Source: Calliphora vicina (lineage: Eukaryota; Arthropoda; Insecta; Diptera; Calliphoridae). Taken from it: 64,000 nt of DNA. Of the stretch, positions 22,767 through 35,139 are shown piece by piece. Position numbers and translations under genes: made by a program. The notes below the pieces were generated by a model. That model saw nothing but the letters and a program-made list of their open reading frames with translations, did no database searches and was not told the origin of the DNA. Location of the stretch: the NCBI RefSeq assembly GCF_958450345.1, contig NC_088783.1:21393701-21457700 (forward strand), given 5' to 3'. Every line of letters begins with the position of its first letter. Positions within the stretch are counted from its first letter, which is position 1.

Positions 22767-23008
22767 TTATAAACATTATAGTGTAAACAAAGTTTTTTTT
22801 TTTGCTTCGAAAATGTCGAATTTTGTACCAACAAAGCGTCATATGCGGAACATATTCACTATAAGCTTTCGGCGAGCTTCAGTGGCACTTTTTTTCTTAT
22901 TAAATAAGTAAAGCAAAACTTCCCGCATATGACGCTTTGTTGGTACAAAATTCGACATTTTCGAAGCAAAAAAAAAACTTTGTTGTTTACACTATAATGT
23001 TTATAAAC
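22767..23008. mobile_element. mariner-derived MITE with long inverted repeats
   Basis: Both arms carry ttataaacattatagtg, then gtaaacaaag, a T-rich run, gcttcgaaaatgtcg, accaacaaagcgtcatatgc, leaving a centre of about 60 bases. The same arm sequence borders the mariner remnants at about 18765-18830 and 25945-25990, so this is a deletion derivative of that mariner family. No coding capacity. Confidence 0.75.
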
Positions 23009-23394
23009 ATGATGAATGTTGCAAGCAGTCGTTACAGACCGTTAAATTCAAATCGCTAATGCAAATTCGTAAAAATATGATTCCAGCAATCATGCGATGA
23101 AATTTTAAATTTGTATGCAATGAGATGGCGTTGAAATTTATTTCAATAAAATGCATATATTATTTTTAATACTTTGGCTTCGTGATTTATAGTGCGTTTC
23201 AATAGTCTTTAAATAAAATTGTGTTAGTGATTCAAAAAAATCCAATTTATTTGTATTGATTTAGAAAATGATTATGGTGCGTGAAGTTTTTTGCAATGTT
23301 TTTCGTTAATTAAACAACATTACCCATCTCGTGATAGGTACTATGCGAAAAATTTGGTTATAGCCCTAATGTATGCAACATATCTGTGGTTGTA

Positions 23395-24396
23395 TGGAAA
23401 AACTAGTTTGTGCCGAATCTTATACACAAAATATAAAAAAAAAGTTTTCAAAATTGTTTTTTCATTTTTTTTTAACGAAACTGTTTTTTTTATTTTTTGC
23501 GAAATTTTTTTTAAAATTTTTTTCAACATTTTTTTTTAATTATTAGTGATATGACAAAAAAATTGTCTGTAAAAAAAAAATTCGGGTTAAAAATTTTTCA
23601 AAAACAATTTTAAAATTTTTTTTTTATATTTTGTGTATAAGATTCGGAACAGCGAGCTATATTCTGCTGTGCCGTATCTTATACACAAAATATAAAAAAA
23701 GTTTTCAAAATTGTTTTTGAATATTTTTTTTAAACGAAATTTTTTTTTAATGTCAAATTTTTTTTTAATGCCAAATTTTTTTTTTTCAATTTTTTTTTTT
23801 TAAATTTAGTGAAATAATATATGATATTTAATATATTTAATAATTCGGGTTAAAAAATATTTTTCCCGATTTTGACCCATTGTAGGTCCAAATTACTATA
23901 GCCTTATACATCGTTGAAATGGACTTTGAAATCATTAGATATCCATAGGTTGTTCCTTATATCTCAGCCATTTGTAGGCCGATTTTCTTGATTTTAAATA
24001 GCGACAGAGCCTGAAGAATTCCGGATATATTGATATCAGTCATGTTTGTAAGTTAGACCCCTTTCACACTAGGCTATTTAGTTGCGCAAGTCTCTTGCCC
24101 AACAACAAAATAGCATGTAAAATTTTCTTCTCCTTAACCCGACATTACCTCTGGCATCTACAAACACAAGAGACTTGCGCAACTAAATTGCCTAGTGTGA
24201 AAGGGGTCTTATTTGAGGACTACGGAAAGTTGATTTCATCATAGAGGCGGACAGACGGACATGGCTATACCGATTTTGCTATCTATAACGATCCAGAATA
24301 TAAATACTTTGTGGGGTCGGAAATGTAAAATGTAGAAATTACTAACGGAATGACAAACTTATATATACCCTTGCCACTCCTGGTTAAGGGCATAAA
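23395..24396 (-). mobile_element. DINE-like element, family 1, with duplicated hairpin end
   Basis: Two hairpin-end segments occur (near 23411 and 23640-23690), the first pair facing each other, so the left part is a rearranged head-to-head duplication. The body has the shared core (acgaccc-type cgatttt, atcattagatatccatag, gaattccggatatattgat, gacggacatggctat, atctataacgatccagaata, tttgtggggtcgg) and ends with agggcataaaaa. A TTA-flanked MITE is nested at 24056-24208. Small A/T-coded open frames here are not genes. Confidence 0.7.
24056..24208. mobile_element. PIF/Harbinger-type MITE with TTA duplication
   Basis: The left arm GACCCCTTTCACACTAGG and right arm CCTAGTGTGAAAGGGGTC are near-perfect inverted repeats continuing through tagttgcgcaagtctcttg. 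TTA flanks both sides (24053-24055, 24209-24211). The empty target is visible in the related DINE-like copy at 37530 (gtaagttatttagg), which confirms the insertion. Confidence 0.88.
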
Positions 24397-24399
24397 AAG

Positions 24400-25310
24400 T
24401 TACCGAAATTTATGCAACATAGCAAAAAATTTACTTTTTCCAGTCATCTTTATTGAACCATTTAGCATTACTTAAATTTATTATTTATGTGAACCTTAAA
24501 AAGGCAGTTCTTTAATTTAGTACTAGGTACATAATTGTCACAAAATGACTGGGCAATTCTGTTGACACATGAAGAATTACCGACAATTTTCTATAAATGT
24601 ATCACTTTTCACACACACCTGTAAAAAAGTCTAGACATTCGAAAATTGTTTTGAAATATGTTTAAAGTTTTAAGGGCCAAATAACAACCAAACAAACTTT
24701 TGTTATTTTAACCTGTGTCTTCGTATAAAAAAAAACAAACAATAAATAGAGCGAATAACATAAATTCCTTTTTTATTGTATGTTTGAAGAAAAAAGATTT
24801 ATATTTTTGTTGTCTAAAACTTGCATAAAGACACAAACAGTTTATTTTGTTGTTAAATAAAAACCCTAAACAAATCTACATAAAACCTTAGCAACAATAT
24901 GAGATTTGTTAGATTATAAACCTGATTTTGTTGTTTTTCTTTTGGTACACTAATCTTTAAAGTACATAAATATTTAAATAACAAAAATATAAAAAAAACA
25001 CAAATTTAAATTTCAACTTAGGAAATTTAAACAAGCAAAAGTTCTGATTTTTTATACATAGATTCAATTTTATTTTTATATTTAAAAAAAGTTATACATA
25101 TTTAAATTACATAGTTCTTACCTTAAAAGTATAAAATTGACCACATACCACTTCAATAAAACTTTAAAATTCCAACATAAATTTTGCACTTTTAATGGGG
25201 TTTGCAAAATGAACGTCTTATGTTAATGTTATTGCTTTGTGGAAACACATATGTACATGAGAACATATAAATAGTACAGACTTTATGTGATCCTGTGTAT
25301 GTGTATTAGG
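24400..25310. other. Non-coding stretch, no gene seen
   Basis: AT-rich sequence with short A runs. No coding frame, terminal repeats or RNA features could be supported. Confidence 0.5.
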
Positions 25311-25539
25311 GTATCCCTTATTTTGCACTTTTTAGATTTTCGATGTTCTAAAGGTCTAAATTTGTTTTCGTCATAATAACCCAATTTGAGCAGAAGCGGA
25401 TAACGTTTAGAGGTTAAATATTTTATTTTAAGTTTCGAATTTTAGGTATTTTTATAATATTTGGGTTGAAATCTTCTATAAAGTTAGCAAAATGTTTTAA
25501 ATAATAAAATAAAAGAAATGAAAATAAATGAAAATAAAT

Positions 25540-25745
25540 AAAATAAAATAAAAAAAAGTACCAAAAAGAGGGATAAATTTTACCTTATACGTTCAAATTT
25601 CCCAAAAAAATTTCAAAATCCGTTTGAAATTTCTTTAGAAGAAGTACAATTCCATTTAAATTAAATTTTTGGAAGAAAATCGAGTTTTGGTACTTTTTTG
25701 TATTCCAAAAAGTACCAAAAATACAAAAATCAAAAGGTACCACCC
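25540..25745 (-). mobile_element. Helitron-like scrap
   Basis: AAAAAGTACCAAAA motifs in minus orientation match the GGTACTTTTT-rich sequence of the Helitron at 32927-35139. No ends are preserved. Confidence 0.4.
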
Positions 25746-25999
25746 AAAAATTAAAAATTTATAATTATTTTTCTATTGGAAAATTGGCTTCACAAATTGT
25801 CATAATGCAGTGTTTTAGATGTCTAAAATCATCTTCACAAAATTGCCTAATGAAACCGGGATTTAGAATAAATGGCGTATCTTTTGAACGCGGTTTTTGT
25901 TCTTAATAACTGATATGTCATTTTGAAGGGAACATATCTTATTCAACAATATGTTTCGAAAATATCGAAACAAAGCGTCATATGCGGGAATTTTATCTT

Positions 26000-26700
26000 T
26001 ACTTCTTTAAATTGAAAAAAAAAATGCCGCTGAAGTACTCCGATTGCTCACCACATTGAAGCCAAGAGACCTTAAAAGACGATTTTGCATGTCCGAATTG
26101 ATGCTTGAACGCTATGAAAGAAAATAATTTTTGCACCGAATCATTACTTGCGATGAAAAATGAATCCATTACGATAACCCGAATCGTAGGAGCTCGTATG
26201 TGAAGCCCAGTCAACCAGCCGAAATGACATCAAAGCCAAATAACCATGGCACTAAGGTAATGCTCTGTAGAAAGGGTAGTATCTATTATGAGCTGCTGAA
26301 ATCTAACCAGACCATCACAAGGAACCTGTACCGAACGCAACTAATTCGTTTGACGTTCAAAACGTTCAAAATATGCGGCCAGACATGAAACCGTAATATT
26401 CCATCATGACAACGCTCGGCCACAAGCTGCAATACCCTTTAAAAAGTATTTAGAATGAAGTGATTGAGATCTTTGGCTCACCCGCTTTATAGTCCAGACC
26501 GTTACCCGTCCGACTACTATTTATTTCGATCTCTTTTGGAGAGCGGATACTGTATTCGAAAGTGAAGCGTACTTTCGAACACAGTATCCGATATTGGATT
26601 GATTCGTTCTTAGCCTCAAAATATGAGCAGTTCTTTAGGCTCTTAATCCATATATTGCCAGGAAGATGGGAAAGATCATAGTTAACAATGGCCTATACTT
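26000..26700 (+). pseudogene. mariner transposase remnant, copy 3
   Basis: Preceded by a piece of the family terminal sequence (gaaacaaagcgtcatatgcg, about 25970). In broken frames: ERYERK, HRIITCDEK, then an intact frame at 26200-26388 with KPSQPAEMTSKPNNHGTKVM, YYELLKSNQTITRNLYRTQL. Next comes the region of the second catalytic Asp, mutated to a HHDNARPQA-like form, then HPLYSPDRYPSDYYLF, then DWIDSFLASK-like and ARKMGKIIVN-like blocks. Stops and shifts abolish function. The helix-turn-helix N-terminus is mostly missing. Confidence 0.85.
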
Positions 26701-26739
26701 TGAACACATTTATATTCTACAAATCTCGCATTTTTCAAA

Positions 26740-26947
26740 CAGAACCCCAATATTTTTGGTGAAAAACTATTTTTTGGACTCAACAAAAATTTCCGAGTTT
26801 TACCCGGAATTTTAGAATTATTTTTCTTTACAAAACATCTCCTGAAAATTTCGAATCGAATAAAAAATCAGCCAAATCGCTCTAGCCGTTCTCCCGTGAT
26901 GCCATTACATACATGGACCATTTCATTTTTATATACATATATAGACG
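26740..26947 (-). mobile_element. Helitron 5' end fragment
   Basis: On the minus strand it begins near the tctatatatgtatataaaaa segment, then tgaaatggtccatgtatg, and runs into gaacggctagagcgatttgg. This is the form of insect Helitron 5' ends (TC start, short TA run, then the conserved agaacgg...cgatttgg block). A close copy is at 48290-48475. No 3' end adjoins it. Confidence 0.6.
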
Positions 26948-27120
26948 AGGAAAATTTTTTAATATTTTTTAACAAATTTTATTTAAGTTTTTTTTCACAC
27001 GAATTTCTTTACCAAAATTTTTTTTAAAAGCTTTGTGTTTCACCATAAAGTGTTTTCTATGGTGAAACAATTTGAAGAAAGTGAAGCGTCTTCGATTTTA
27101 ATAAATGCTAAATGAAGATT

Positions 27121-27335
27121 AACAAGTAAGAGTGCTTGCTATATTCGGCTGTGTCGTATCTTCTATATCCTTCACCAATTTTTACTTAAAGTAAAATATT
27201 AAAAACAATTTTTAGTCAAAAAATATTTTTTGGTAAAAAATATTATTTTATGGTGAAACACAAATATTGTAAAAAAATATTGGTGCAAAAAATTGGGAGA
27301 AAAAAAATCGTTAAAAAAAATGTTGGTGAAATTTG
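27121..27335 (-). mobile_element. DINE-like element, family 1, end fragment
   Basis: Starts acaagtaag, then a hairpin form TTCGGCTGTGTCGTA, then atatccttcacc. Only A/T runs follow and the conserved core is absent. Confidence 0.55.
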
Positions 27336-27559
27336 AAATTTCGTTTACCAAAATTTGGCTTTTGAGCTATTTTAAGATTTATTTTGGTGTCAAGTTGTAA
27401 TATTTTAATAATGTTAGAAATTGTTTTATTCTTTATTTAAACATCCATAGGTAAATGAAATATTGCACAAAAAATATTTTTAATTTGAATTTTTTTTCAA
27501 CATTTATTTTTTAAAACTTCAAATGAAATGTGCCTCCTGAAATAAGGGCCACCCTAATG

Positions 27560-29700
27560 TATGTGTTTGTATGTATATCTGCTAGAGTGTGAATGTTGTT
27601 TTAGTTAAATATTTACATAAACCTAAATGCTAATGTCTGAATTGTTAAACCCGTGAGCATTTAAAATTCTTTCCCTCGATTCTGTGTTTGCATTTATTGT
27701 TTTTCTTCTCCCTCTGCCCTCTCTTTGTTAGCTTACAAGTTTGATGAGTTTGTCAACATGTATACATGAACAAACACACACACACATACTAGCTCACAGA
27801 TACTCATACATTTCTATTTTTTAGGTATACCAAAACAATAAAAACAGCAAAAGCTCTCAGCTGGAATTAGATTAAGGACTTTAATATCTAGGCCTAATTT
27901 TTTGTTTAAACATTCTAAGAGATTTGATACTCATTTCAATATAAAAAAGATCCTTTGCGATCTTACTCTCTTTTTTTAATGGCTTCTTATTGATCTTCTT
28001 TATAAGAATGGCTTTGTTCATTGAAAATAAGAAATATATAACTTTGCAATGGCACTGAGAGGTATTGTTTCAGCAAAATAAGGCCTTTTGGAAGGCTACT
28101 TAACTGCATTATTTCCCCAATGGATAGTATGTATACACACAATAAATGTTTTGCATATGCATGTTTGTGTATTTTTATGTAGGTAACTATGAAATTTTAA
28201 TAAACATTAAAGTGAAAATACACTCTGCAAAAATTGTTTTACCATCCATCTGTCTATATATTTAAGTCACGACTATATTGAACCAATTGATCTACGGAAA
28301 TAAAAACTTTTTAAAATTATTTGATGTCATATTAGTAATGTATGACAAGGGTTTTTAATTTCCCGGGTACCCGGCTATTCCCGAAATATATAACAATACT
28401 GTAAATTAGGAATATTATAGCAATATTTCATATAAAAATTTAGGTAACTTATCAAAATTTTTAACATAGTATTAATTTTTGATGCAGATTCGACTGGTGC
28501 AATCATATTTGCAACATATTCAACCGTTTTTGCTCTACAGAAAAATGTGCTCAAAATGCGCGTTTTTAAGAGCGTTGGATCACCACAAGGAGTGAAAATT
28601 TTCCAAAAAAATAGACTCCATTATTTTTATTTACGCAAAAACCTTCAGAAAAATGGTGATACCCGAAAAACAAATGAAGTGACCTGGACTCAAACGAACT
28701 CTAATGTACATATCACAGTCACTCTCGTAGATGCCTTAGCTTCTTGCCATTTCCGATTTTCCCATTTTTCCCAGTGTTTTTTTTTATACATACAACACCT
28801 CAAAGTTTTAAAATGATTTCTTAATTTTTTTCAACATAAGTATGAAACACTATACGGGTTATATGAGCTTTTATGGTTTTTGGTTTTAATAGTTTCTTAA
28901 ATTACCAGTATGTATGAGAGAAAGTTTATTTCATATTAAATATTTCTTTTAAAAAATACATGTATTTATTAATATGTTTATACAAAACCCAAGTAAGTAC
29001 TGACATTAGAAAGTCTCTTCTCTCAGATTTTATATAGAAATGCTGTACATTAAAATCCAGATGAACAAACAAAACTCTGAATTATTTTCTTGTATCATCA
29101 ATTTCTTTAATCTTCAATTTAAAAATAAAGTTTATAGACCATATCCATAAACATGTGACATATTTTTGTATGCTTGTTGTTTCATTTTCCTAAAAATATT
29201 CTTTAATTTTTTCATTTATATTCTTTTTTTTAATTTTTTTACTGTAAAAAAAAACTCATGAGGATAATCTTAAACGCGTGTTGAATTTCATAAGTAACAG
29301 ATATTTTTAATGAAGGAAACAGCTGTTTATATTTCTTACTTACCTTCTTCCTGCTTATAATCGTTTATCTTTCCTTCTTCATATATGTACGTAGTAATTT
29401 TCAAATTAAAAGGAATTAAATACAAACGCACAATTATGAAAATAATCTGGGAATTAAAGCTGGAAAATATTTCATAGAGATATTTAACTGGTTAAAATAG
29501 AATATGTGTAGTTTAAATAATTTGTTAAAATAAATGTATAAAACATTTAAATTTAGCTAGAGATCAGGTATGATAATTAAGATTTTTCATTTTGCTTTAA
29601 ATTAAATAAAAAATATTTAAATAATACATACAATTAAATCCCTTTGCCTTCACATCTATACGTATAAGTAATATTTATTATTACAAATTAGATATCAATC
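27560..29700. other. Non-coding stretch with minor repeat scraps
   Basis: Near 28345-28460 lies a piece similar to the 1005-bp hAT MITE end (ggtttttaatttcccgg and aaattaggaatattatag). A short CA run lies at 27775-27787. The frame at 28547-28816 shows no family resemblance. Nothing else is recognisable. Confidence 0.45.
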
Positions 29701-29714
29701 ATATGTGGTATTAA

Positions 29715-30612
29715 AATTTTTTAAGTCATGGAAATATAACCATATACGGACACCAGTACGTGATAAAAAACCAAAAAAAGACAATTGTCTCCCAGTTTTG
29801 CCCAAAGTCATACACTTTTTATATGGGCCCCCAAAGTTTTGTGGTCTCGGTGTAATTTTTGCAAAAAACTTATCATTTTCTCAGGCTTATATCTTGCAAA
29901 CAGTTCGGAATTTTAATTTACTCTTTGAGGAAAAGTGTAGCCTCATAAAGAACAAAAATTGTGAACATATAAAATCAAAAAAACTTCATCTTCAAGATCA
30001 AAATCGCAAAAAAGCTTAAAAAAATTCGAAATAAATTTAGAAATATTTCTTTTTTTTTAAAGCTGCCTAAAAGTATGGTTTAGTTTATAATAATTTAATA
30101 GTTTATGGTTTAGTTTTTTTCTCACTAGCTTATATTGACCTACCTAAACGGTGTTAAGAATCATTCCTAGGAAGTTCATATGTTCTAGAAAGTTGTTTAT
30201 TGCGATCTTAGATACATTTTTGTAGTTGATTGTTTCCTTGAATTTTTAACGGTTTGCTACTTATGGACCGGAATAGGTGAAAAAGGTAAAAAATCGAGTT
30301 TTTTAAAGTTTTTTGCAATTTTGATCTTGAAGATGAAGTTTTTTTGATTTTATATGTTAACAATTTTTGTTCTCTATGACAAGGGCTCAGAGAGTAAACC
30401 AAAATTGAGAACTGTTTGCAAGATATGGGACTGAGAAAATTATATTTTTTTTGCAAAAATGACACCGAGGTCCCAAATCTTTGGGAGCCCCTAAAAAAAT
30501 GGCATGACCTGCGGCAAAACTGGGAAACACGGGTGTTTTTTTTGATCTTTTATCACGTGGTGGTGTCCGTATATGGTTATATTTTTGAGTATTGCACTGT
30601 GTTATTTATGTT
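29715..30612. mobile_element. Long-inverted-repeat (LIR) element, fullest copy
   Basis: The left arm runs from aagtcatggaaatataacc through acggacaccagtacgtgat, cagttttgcccaaagtcat and gggcccccaaag. The right arm repeats the same blocks inverted, ending atatggttatatttttgag and ttgcactgtgttatt. Inside the arms, aacttcatcttcaagatc and its complement also face each other, so most of the 0.9 kb can fold. The single-copy centre holds ggtgttaagaatcattcc. The open frames in it are by-products of the repeat. Confidence 0.8.
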
Positions 30613-30629
30613 CAACTATGTACATTAGA

Positions 30630-31308
30630 TATGTAACCACAAAAAAAGTTACGGATGTTCCCGAATAAAATACAATGTTTATTCATTCTAAGCTACTTTC
30701 TCTAAATTTTTGTACTGGCGTAAATATTTGGTGAGCTGGATCCAAGAATATAAAGGTCCTTTTGTAAATTTTCCAAAAAATTTAAGTTTTTTTTTAATTT
30801 ATAAGTAAAATTATTAAAAATAATTAGTTTAAATTAATACGTTATAAACCTCAAATAATTTTACTGAAACGAGGTTTTCAGTTTTTCAAAATTCAATTCA
30901 TCCCTTTTAAAAATTTCAACTTAAAATATCTTTGAAGTCCAAAAACTTGAACAACATTGTCCAGATTTACTCGTACTTGGAAAATTTTTGATTGATTTGC
31001 GCAACTTATAGACGACTGATATATCGCAAAATTGTTTAGTTAATAAACAAAATGGTCGCATATGAAGTCAAATCAATCCATAATAGACCCTACAGACTGC
31101 ATTACATCCACACCGTTTGGTGTGGTTTGCAAAAATTAAGCCAATGTTTGCATTACGGTCAATTGTGATCGTCACCGCACTTTAACATATATTTTGTAAT
31201 TCAAATACAAATGTCAAAGTAAAATTACATATTTTTCAAACATCCAAGAAATGTTTCGAATTTTGAGTACTTATTTAAAGTATTTTATTAATAAAAGAAC
31301 AAAAACAT
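30630..31308. other. Non-coding stretch, no gene seen
   Basis: AT-rich with no open frame. A block around 31190-31255 (acatttgtatttgaatt-type) recurs inverted at 32185-32265, bracketing the DINE-like element between. Confidence 0.45.
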
Positions 31309-31310
31309 AA

Positions 31311-32002
31311 AAAACAAGTAAGAATACCGTACATTAGGTAAATGAGCAAGAACATTTTTCTTTCAAAATATCAATAATTTATATTCGTGAGTGATTTTCG
31401 GAAGTGGGCCTTATATGGGAGCTATGGCCAATTATGGACCGATTACCATGAAATTAGATCTTGTGATTAATGTCTCTATGAAAGTTATTTTGTGTGTATA
31501 CCAACATTTTTAAGAGATTTATGCACGTTAAAGTGATTTTCGGAAGCGGGTCTATATGGGAGCTATGACTAAATATGGACCGATCGTAACAAAATTTGGT
31601 GACATGAATTTTGTATATATAAAACTTATTTGAAGCGGAATTTGTGGAAATACATATATAAATTAAACATTTATGACCGATAAAGTCCAATTTCGGGAGG
31701 ATATTTGTATGGGGACTAGGTGAAATAATGAACCGATTTCAGCAAATTTCAATAGGCTTGGTCCCTAGGCCGAAAAAATATATATATGTAACAAATTTGA
31801 TCGGAATATCTTCAAAATTGCGACCTGTACTTTGCGCACAAGGTTTACATGGACAGATGGACGGACGGACATCGTTTAATCGACTCAGAAAGTGATTCTA
31901 AGTCGATTGGTATACTTTTAGGTGGGTTTTAGACTTTTGGGCGTTACAAACATATGCACAAACGCATAGTACCCTTCCCACTGTGGTGGTGTAGGGTGTA
32001 AA
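31311..32002 (-). mobile_element. DINE-1/Helentron-like element, family 2, hairpin lost
   Basis: Begins aaacaagtaagaataccg, where the hairpin present in the other two copies is deleted. The body matches (ttcggaagtgggcc, gggagctatgac, acggacggacatcg, gactcagaaagtgattc) and the right end is GGTGTAGGGTGTAAA. Confidence 0.7.
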
Positions 32003-32926
32003 TAACAATTCAACCAAAAAATAATTTAATAAAAATTGACTTGGAAAAAACTCTGTCGCTGATTGTAGATGTGTAGATGTAATTTCAATAAGTTCTGATA
32101 AAATACTCGTTTCAATAATGTCCCTGTTTGGTCTATTATCATGTCCTCCTCCGACAAATACATCTAAATTAAATATGCAAGTTGTTATACCTACATTTCT
32201 TGGATGTTTGAAAAATATGTAATTTTACTTTGACATTTGTATTTGAATTACAAAAAATATGTTAAAGTGCAAAAAAAAGAAATTTCGGTTAATAGACACA
32301 AATTAATCGGTTTATTTGTTGTTTTAAAATCGTCTATTTTAAATTATTCGAACAGTTAACCAACCAAAATTAATCGGTTAACCGATTAACGGTTAATCGA
32401 TTGAATGTCTTAGTATTTATAGAGCCCTTTGTAACCAATATTTGGCTTCTTTTGCCGCAACTGCATATTGCTTGCCAAACCAAGAAATTTTTGGGAAAAT
32501 TAGAGCATCAGCAACATAAAACATTGACCCGGAAACAGCATTATGCAGCAGGTATATTTTTTTTTATAAAATTTGACTTCAGTTTGCGTGCTCTGTATTT
32601 AGCCTCTAAATTTTTAGCAGAGTTCCTGCCAGAAACTTTTTTAGCCTTGTATGTTTTTAAACCTGCATTAGCTTTAACTTTTCGTACCAAATAGTCCGAG
32701 CTAATCGCACTGTTTTCCTACCGGATGTGTTGGGAGCTCATTTGAAAATGATTTCCATTTATTGGCTTTAGAAACATCATGTGTACCATTCCTTCTACAT
32801 GAACTAGGTTTTCTATCAACGGACAAGTTCTGCCAATACTGTTTAATAACATTTGAAACAGTTTGACGGCAGACCTTTGATTGTTTGACTAACTTTTTGT
32901 AGGACCAAGTTGGGTTTTGTTGAAAA

Positions 32927-35139
32927 TATATATATATAAAAGAGTAACGTTACTGACTGACTGACTGACTGACTGACTGACTGACTGAATGACTGACTGA
33001 TTCATCATCGCACAGCCCAAACGGCTGAAGCTAGAATCACGAAATTTTAACTGTGGGTTCCTCCCTCCCCAAAACGATCCGATAAGAAGGGATTTTTGGA
33101 AATTCGAACGTTTAGGGGGTAAAAAAGGGTAAAAACGGGTAAATTCGGTAACCTTATATCTTCAAAACTAATAAAGATACAAAAAAACTTAAAATAGCAT
33201 GTTACTCCATTTAAAAAATAAGCTGACAGGTGTTTCGTACTTTTTGGAAATTCGAAACTTTTAGGGGAGAAAACGGGTAAAAACTGTATTTTGGTACTTT
33301 TTTTGCACCCTATGTATCTTTTAAACCAATAAACATAGAAACAAATTTTAAATCGTATTCTTTAACTAACAAAAAATAAAAAATATAAGTTTGGTACTTT
33401 TTGGAAATTCGAACCCTTAAGGGATAAAAATTGTGTTTATTTTTGGTACCTTTTCATAAAATATGTTTTTCTATAATTCGAATCGAATATAGAATATTTT
33501 ATTATGAGCTCCCACCACAATACAGAAATTTATTTGAGTTAAATTTTACCGAAGCAATGGGGATAAAAAATGTACCAAAAAGGGGATAAAATCGGTAAAA
33601 TACATTTTATTGAAATTATTAAGCCAATGTTGATAATTTTTTAACATTGGTTCCTGGATGCGTACAAAAATTAACTAACAGGGTGTTATTTGGAACTCGA
33701 GTGCCAAGGTGTATATTGGGCCAAAACCGGGTAAACAGTTTGGTACTTTTTTTAAAACATATTTTTTCTTGGGCACATTAAGACAGATTTTTTTAATATT
33801 TTAAATTATTTCACTTATCGACATTAAAGTTAGCTGATATGTATCTGAGTGAAGTTTGTGTTAGGAATAGTGTACAATATTTAGGTACCAAAATGTGAGA
33901 ACTGAACTATAGGTACTTTTTTATTCATCTAATGGTACTTTTTGAATTTTATATGACAATGGACTTAGAAACATGAAATTAAGCATATATGGTCCTAAGT
34001 GAGTGTGAATTTTAGGGGTAGACTTTTTGGTACTTTTTATTTAATCGAATGGTACTTTTTGTAATTTCTTCACCAATGAACCTAGAAACATGAAATAAAG
34101 CTTACATGGGCCAGAGTTGGTGGACATCTACAAGTGACTGTTTTTTGGTACTTTTTCTATATTATAATGGTACTTTTTAAATTTTCTATAATAATGGACC
34201 TAGAAATATGTAATTAAGCGTATATGGTCCTATTTGAGTAAAAATTCAAGCGGATACTTAATGGTACTTTTTCTTTATTATAATGGTACTTTTTTTTAAT
34301 TTTGTATATCAATGGACTTAGAAACATGAAATTAAGCATACTCGGTCCTAAGTCAGTGAAAATTGTAGGGGAGACTTTTTGGTACTTTTTCTTTATTAGA
34401 ATGGTACTTTTTGTAATTTCTTTACCAATGAACCTAGAAACATGAAATAAAGCTTATATGGACCGGAGTGAGTGGGAATCGACAAGTGCCTGATTTTTGG
34501 TACTTTTTATATATTGTAGCTGTAATTTTTTGAATTTTCTGTAATAATGGTCATAAAAATATGAAATTAATCGTATATGTTCTAAAGTGAGTGAGAATTC
34601 TAGGGGGAGACTTTTTGGCACTTTTTCTTTATTTTAATGGTACTTTTTTGAATTTTCTATAACAATGAACTTAGAAACATGATATTTAGCATATATGGTC
34701 TTAAGTGAGTGAGAATTCTAGAGATAGACTTTTTGGTACTTTTTCTTTATTCGACTTTTTGTAATTTCTTCACCAATTAACCTAAAACCATGAAATTAAG
34801 CTTATAGGCGTCTATGGTCCCAAGTGAGTGAAAATTCAAGGCCATACTTCTTGGTACTTTTCCTTTGTTCTCATAGGTACTTTTTTAAATTTACTATAAT
34901 AACGGACCTAGAGTTTCCAAAAAACCGAAGAATTTCAAAACCGCGGTTTCGTTTTTTTTCGGTTTTGTGATAATTTTTAAATATTAATTGTTACAGAAAC
35001 AAAATTAGTTGATAATATAGGAAAGGCTATACAACTTTAAAATTGAAATTAGACATTTACAATCAGATTCACAAAGGGAGACTTAATAGTACTATTTCAA
35101 TCTTCTAATTGGGGTGGCGAAGCGCACCGGGTCAGCTAG
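32927..35139 (+). mobile_element. Non-autonomous Helitron inserted in the Tc1-like copy
   Basis: The 5' end is a TA run followed by aaaagagtaacgttactgac and a (GACT)n stretch, as in insect Helitrons. The 3' end has a hairpin (GGTGGCG-AAG-CGCACC, one bulge, 35112-35127) followed by gggtcag and CTAG, with host T next. Insertion between A and T without duplication is the Helitron rule and fits here. The canonical 5' TC is degenerate. The interior is rich in ggtactttttgg and has a tandem array at 33890-34910. No Rep/helicase frame. Confidence 0.8.
33890..34910 (+). repeat. 117-bp tandem array inside the Helitron
   Basis: About eight to nine units keyed on cctagaaacatgaaattaag at roughly 33965, 34080, 34198, 34315, 34432, 34550, 34668 and 34780. 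Units 1, 2 and 3 resemble units 4, 5 and 6 more than their neighbours, giving a higher-order period near 351 bases. Confidence 0.8.

Larger units (their letters stand above)
25317..27556. mobile_element. Possible TAGGGTG-ended TIR element holding several others
   Basis: The left end TAGGGTATCCCTTATTTTGC and right end aaataagggccaccctaatg are inverted. Flanks (atgtgtat, atgtatgt) are similar but repetitive, so a duplication cannot be confirmed. If it is one element, it contains a mariner remnant, a Helitron 5' end and a DINE scrap. It could equally be two unrelated ends. Confidence 0.4.

Noticed and set aside
27800..27832. Second recursive splice site (pyrimidine tract then TAG|GTATAC)
   Set aside because: The donor half departs from GTRAGT and the acceptor uses TAG; too weak to claim.
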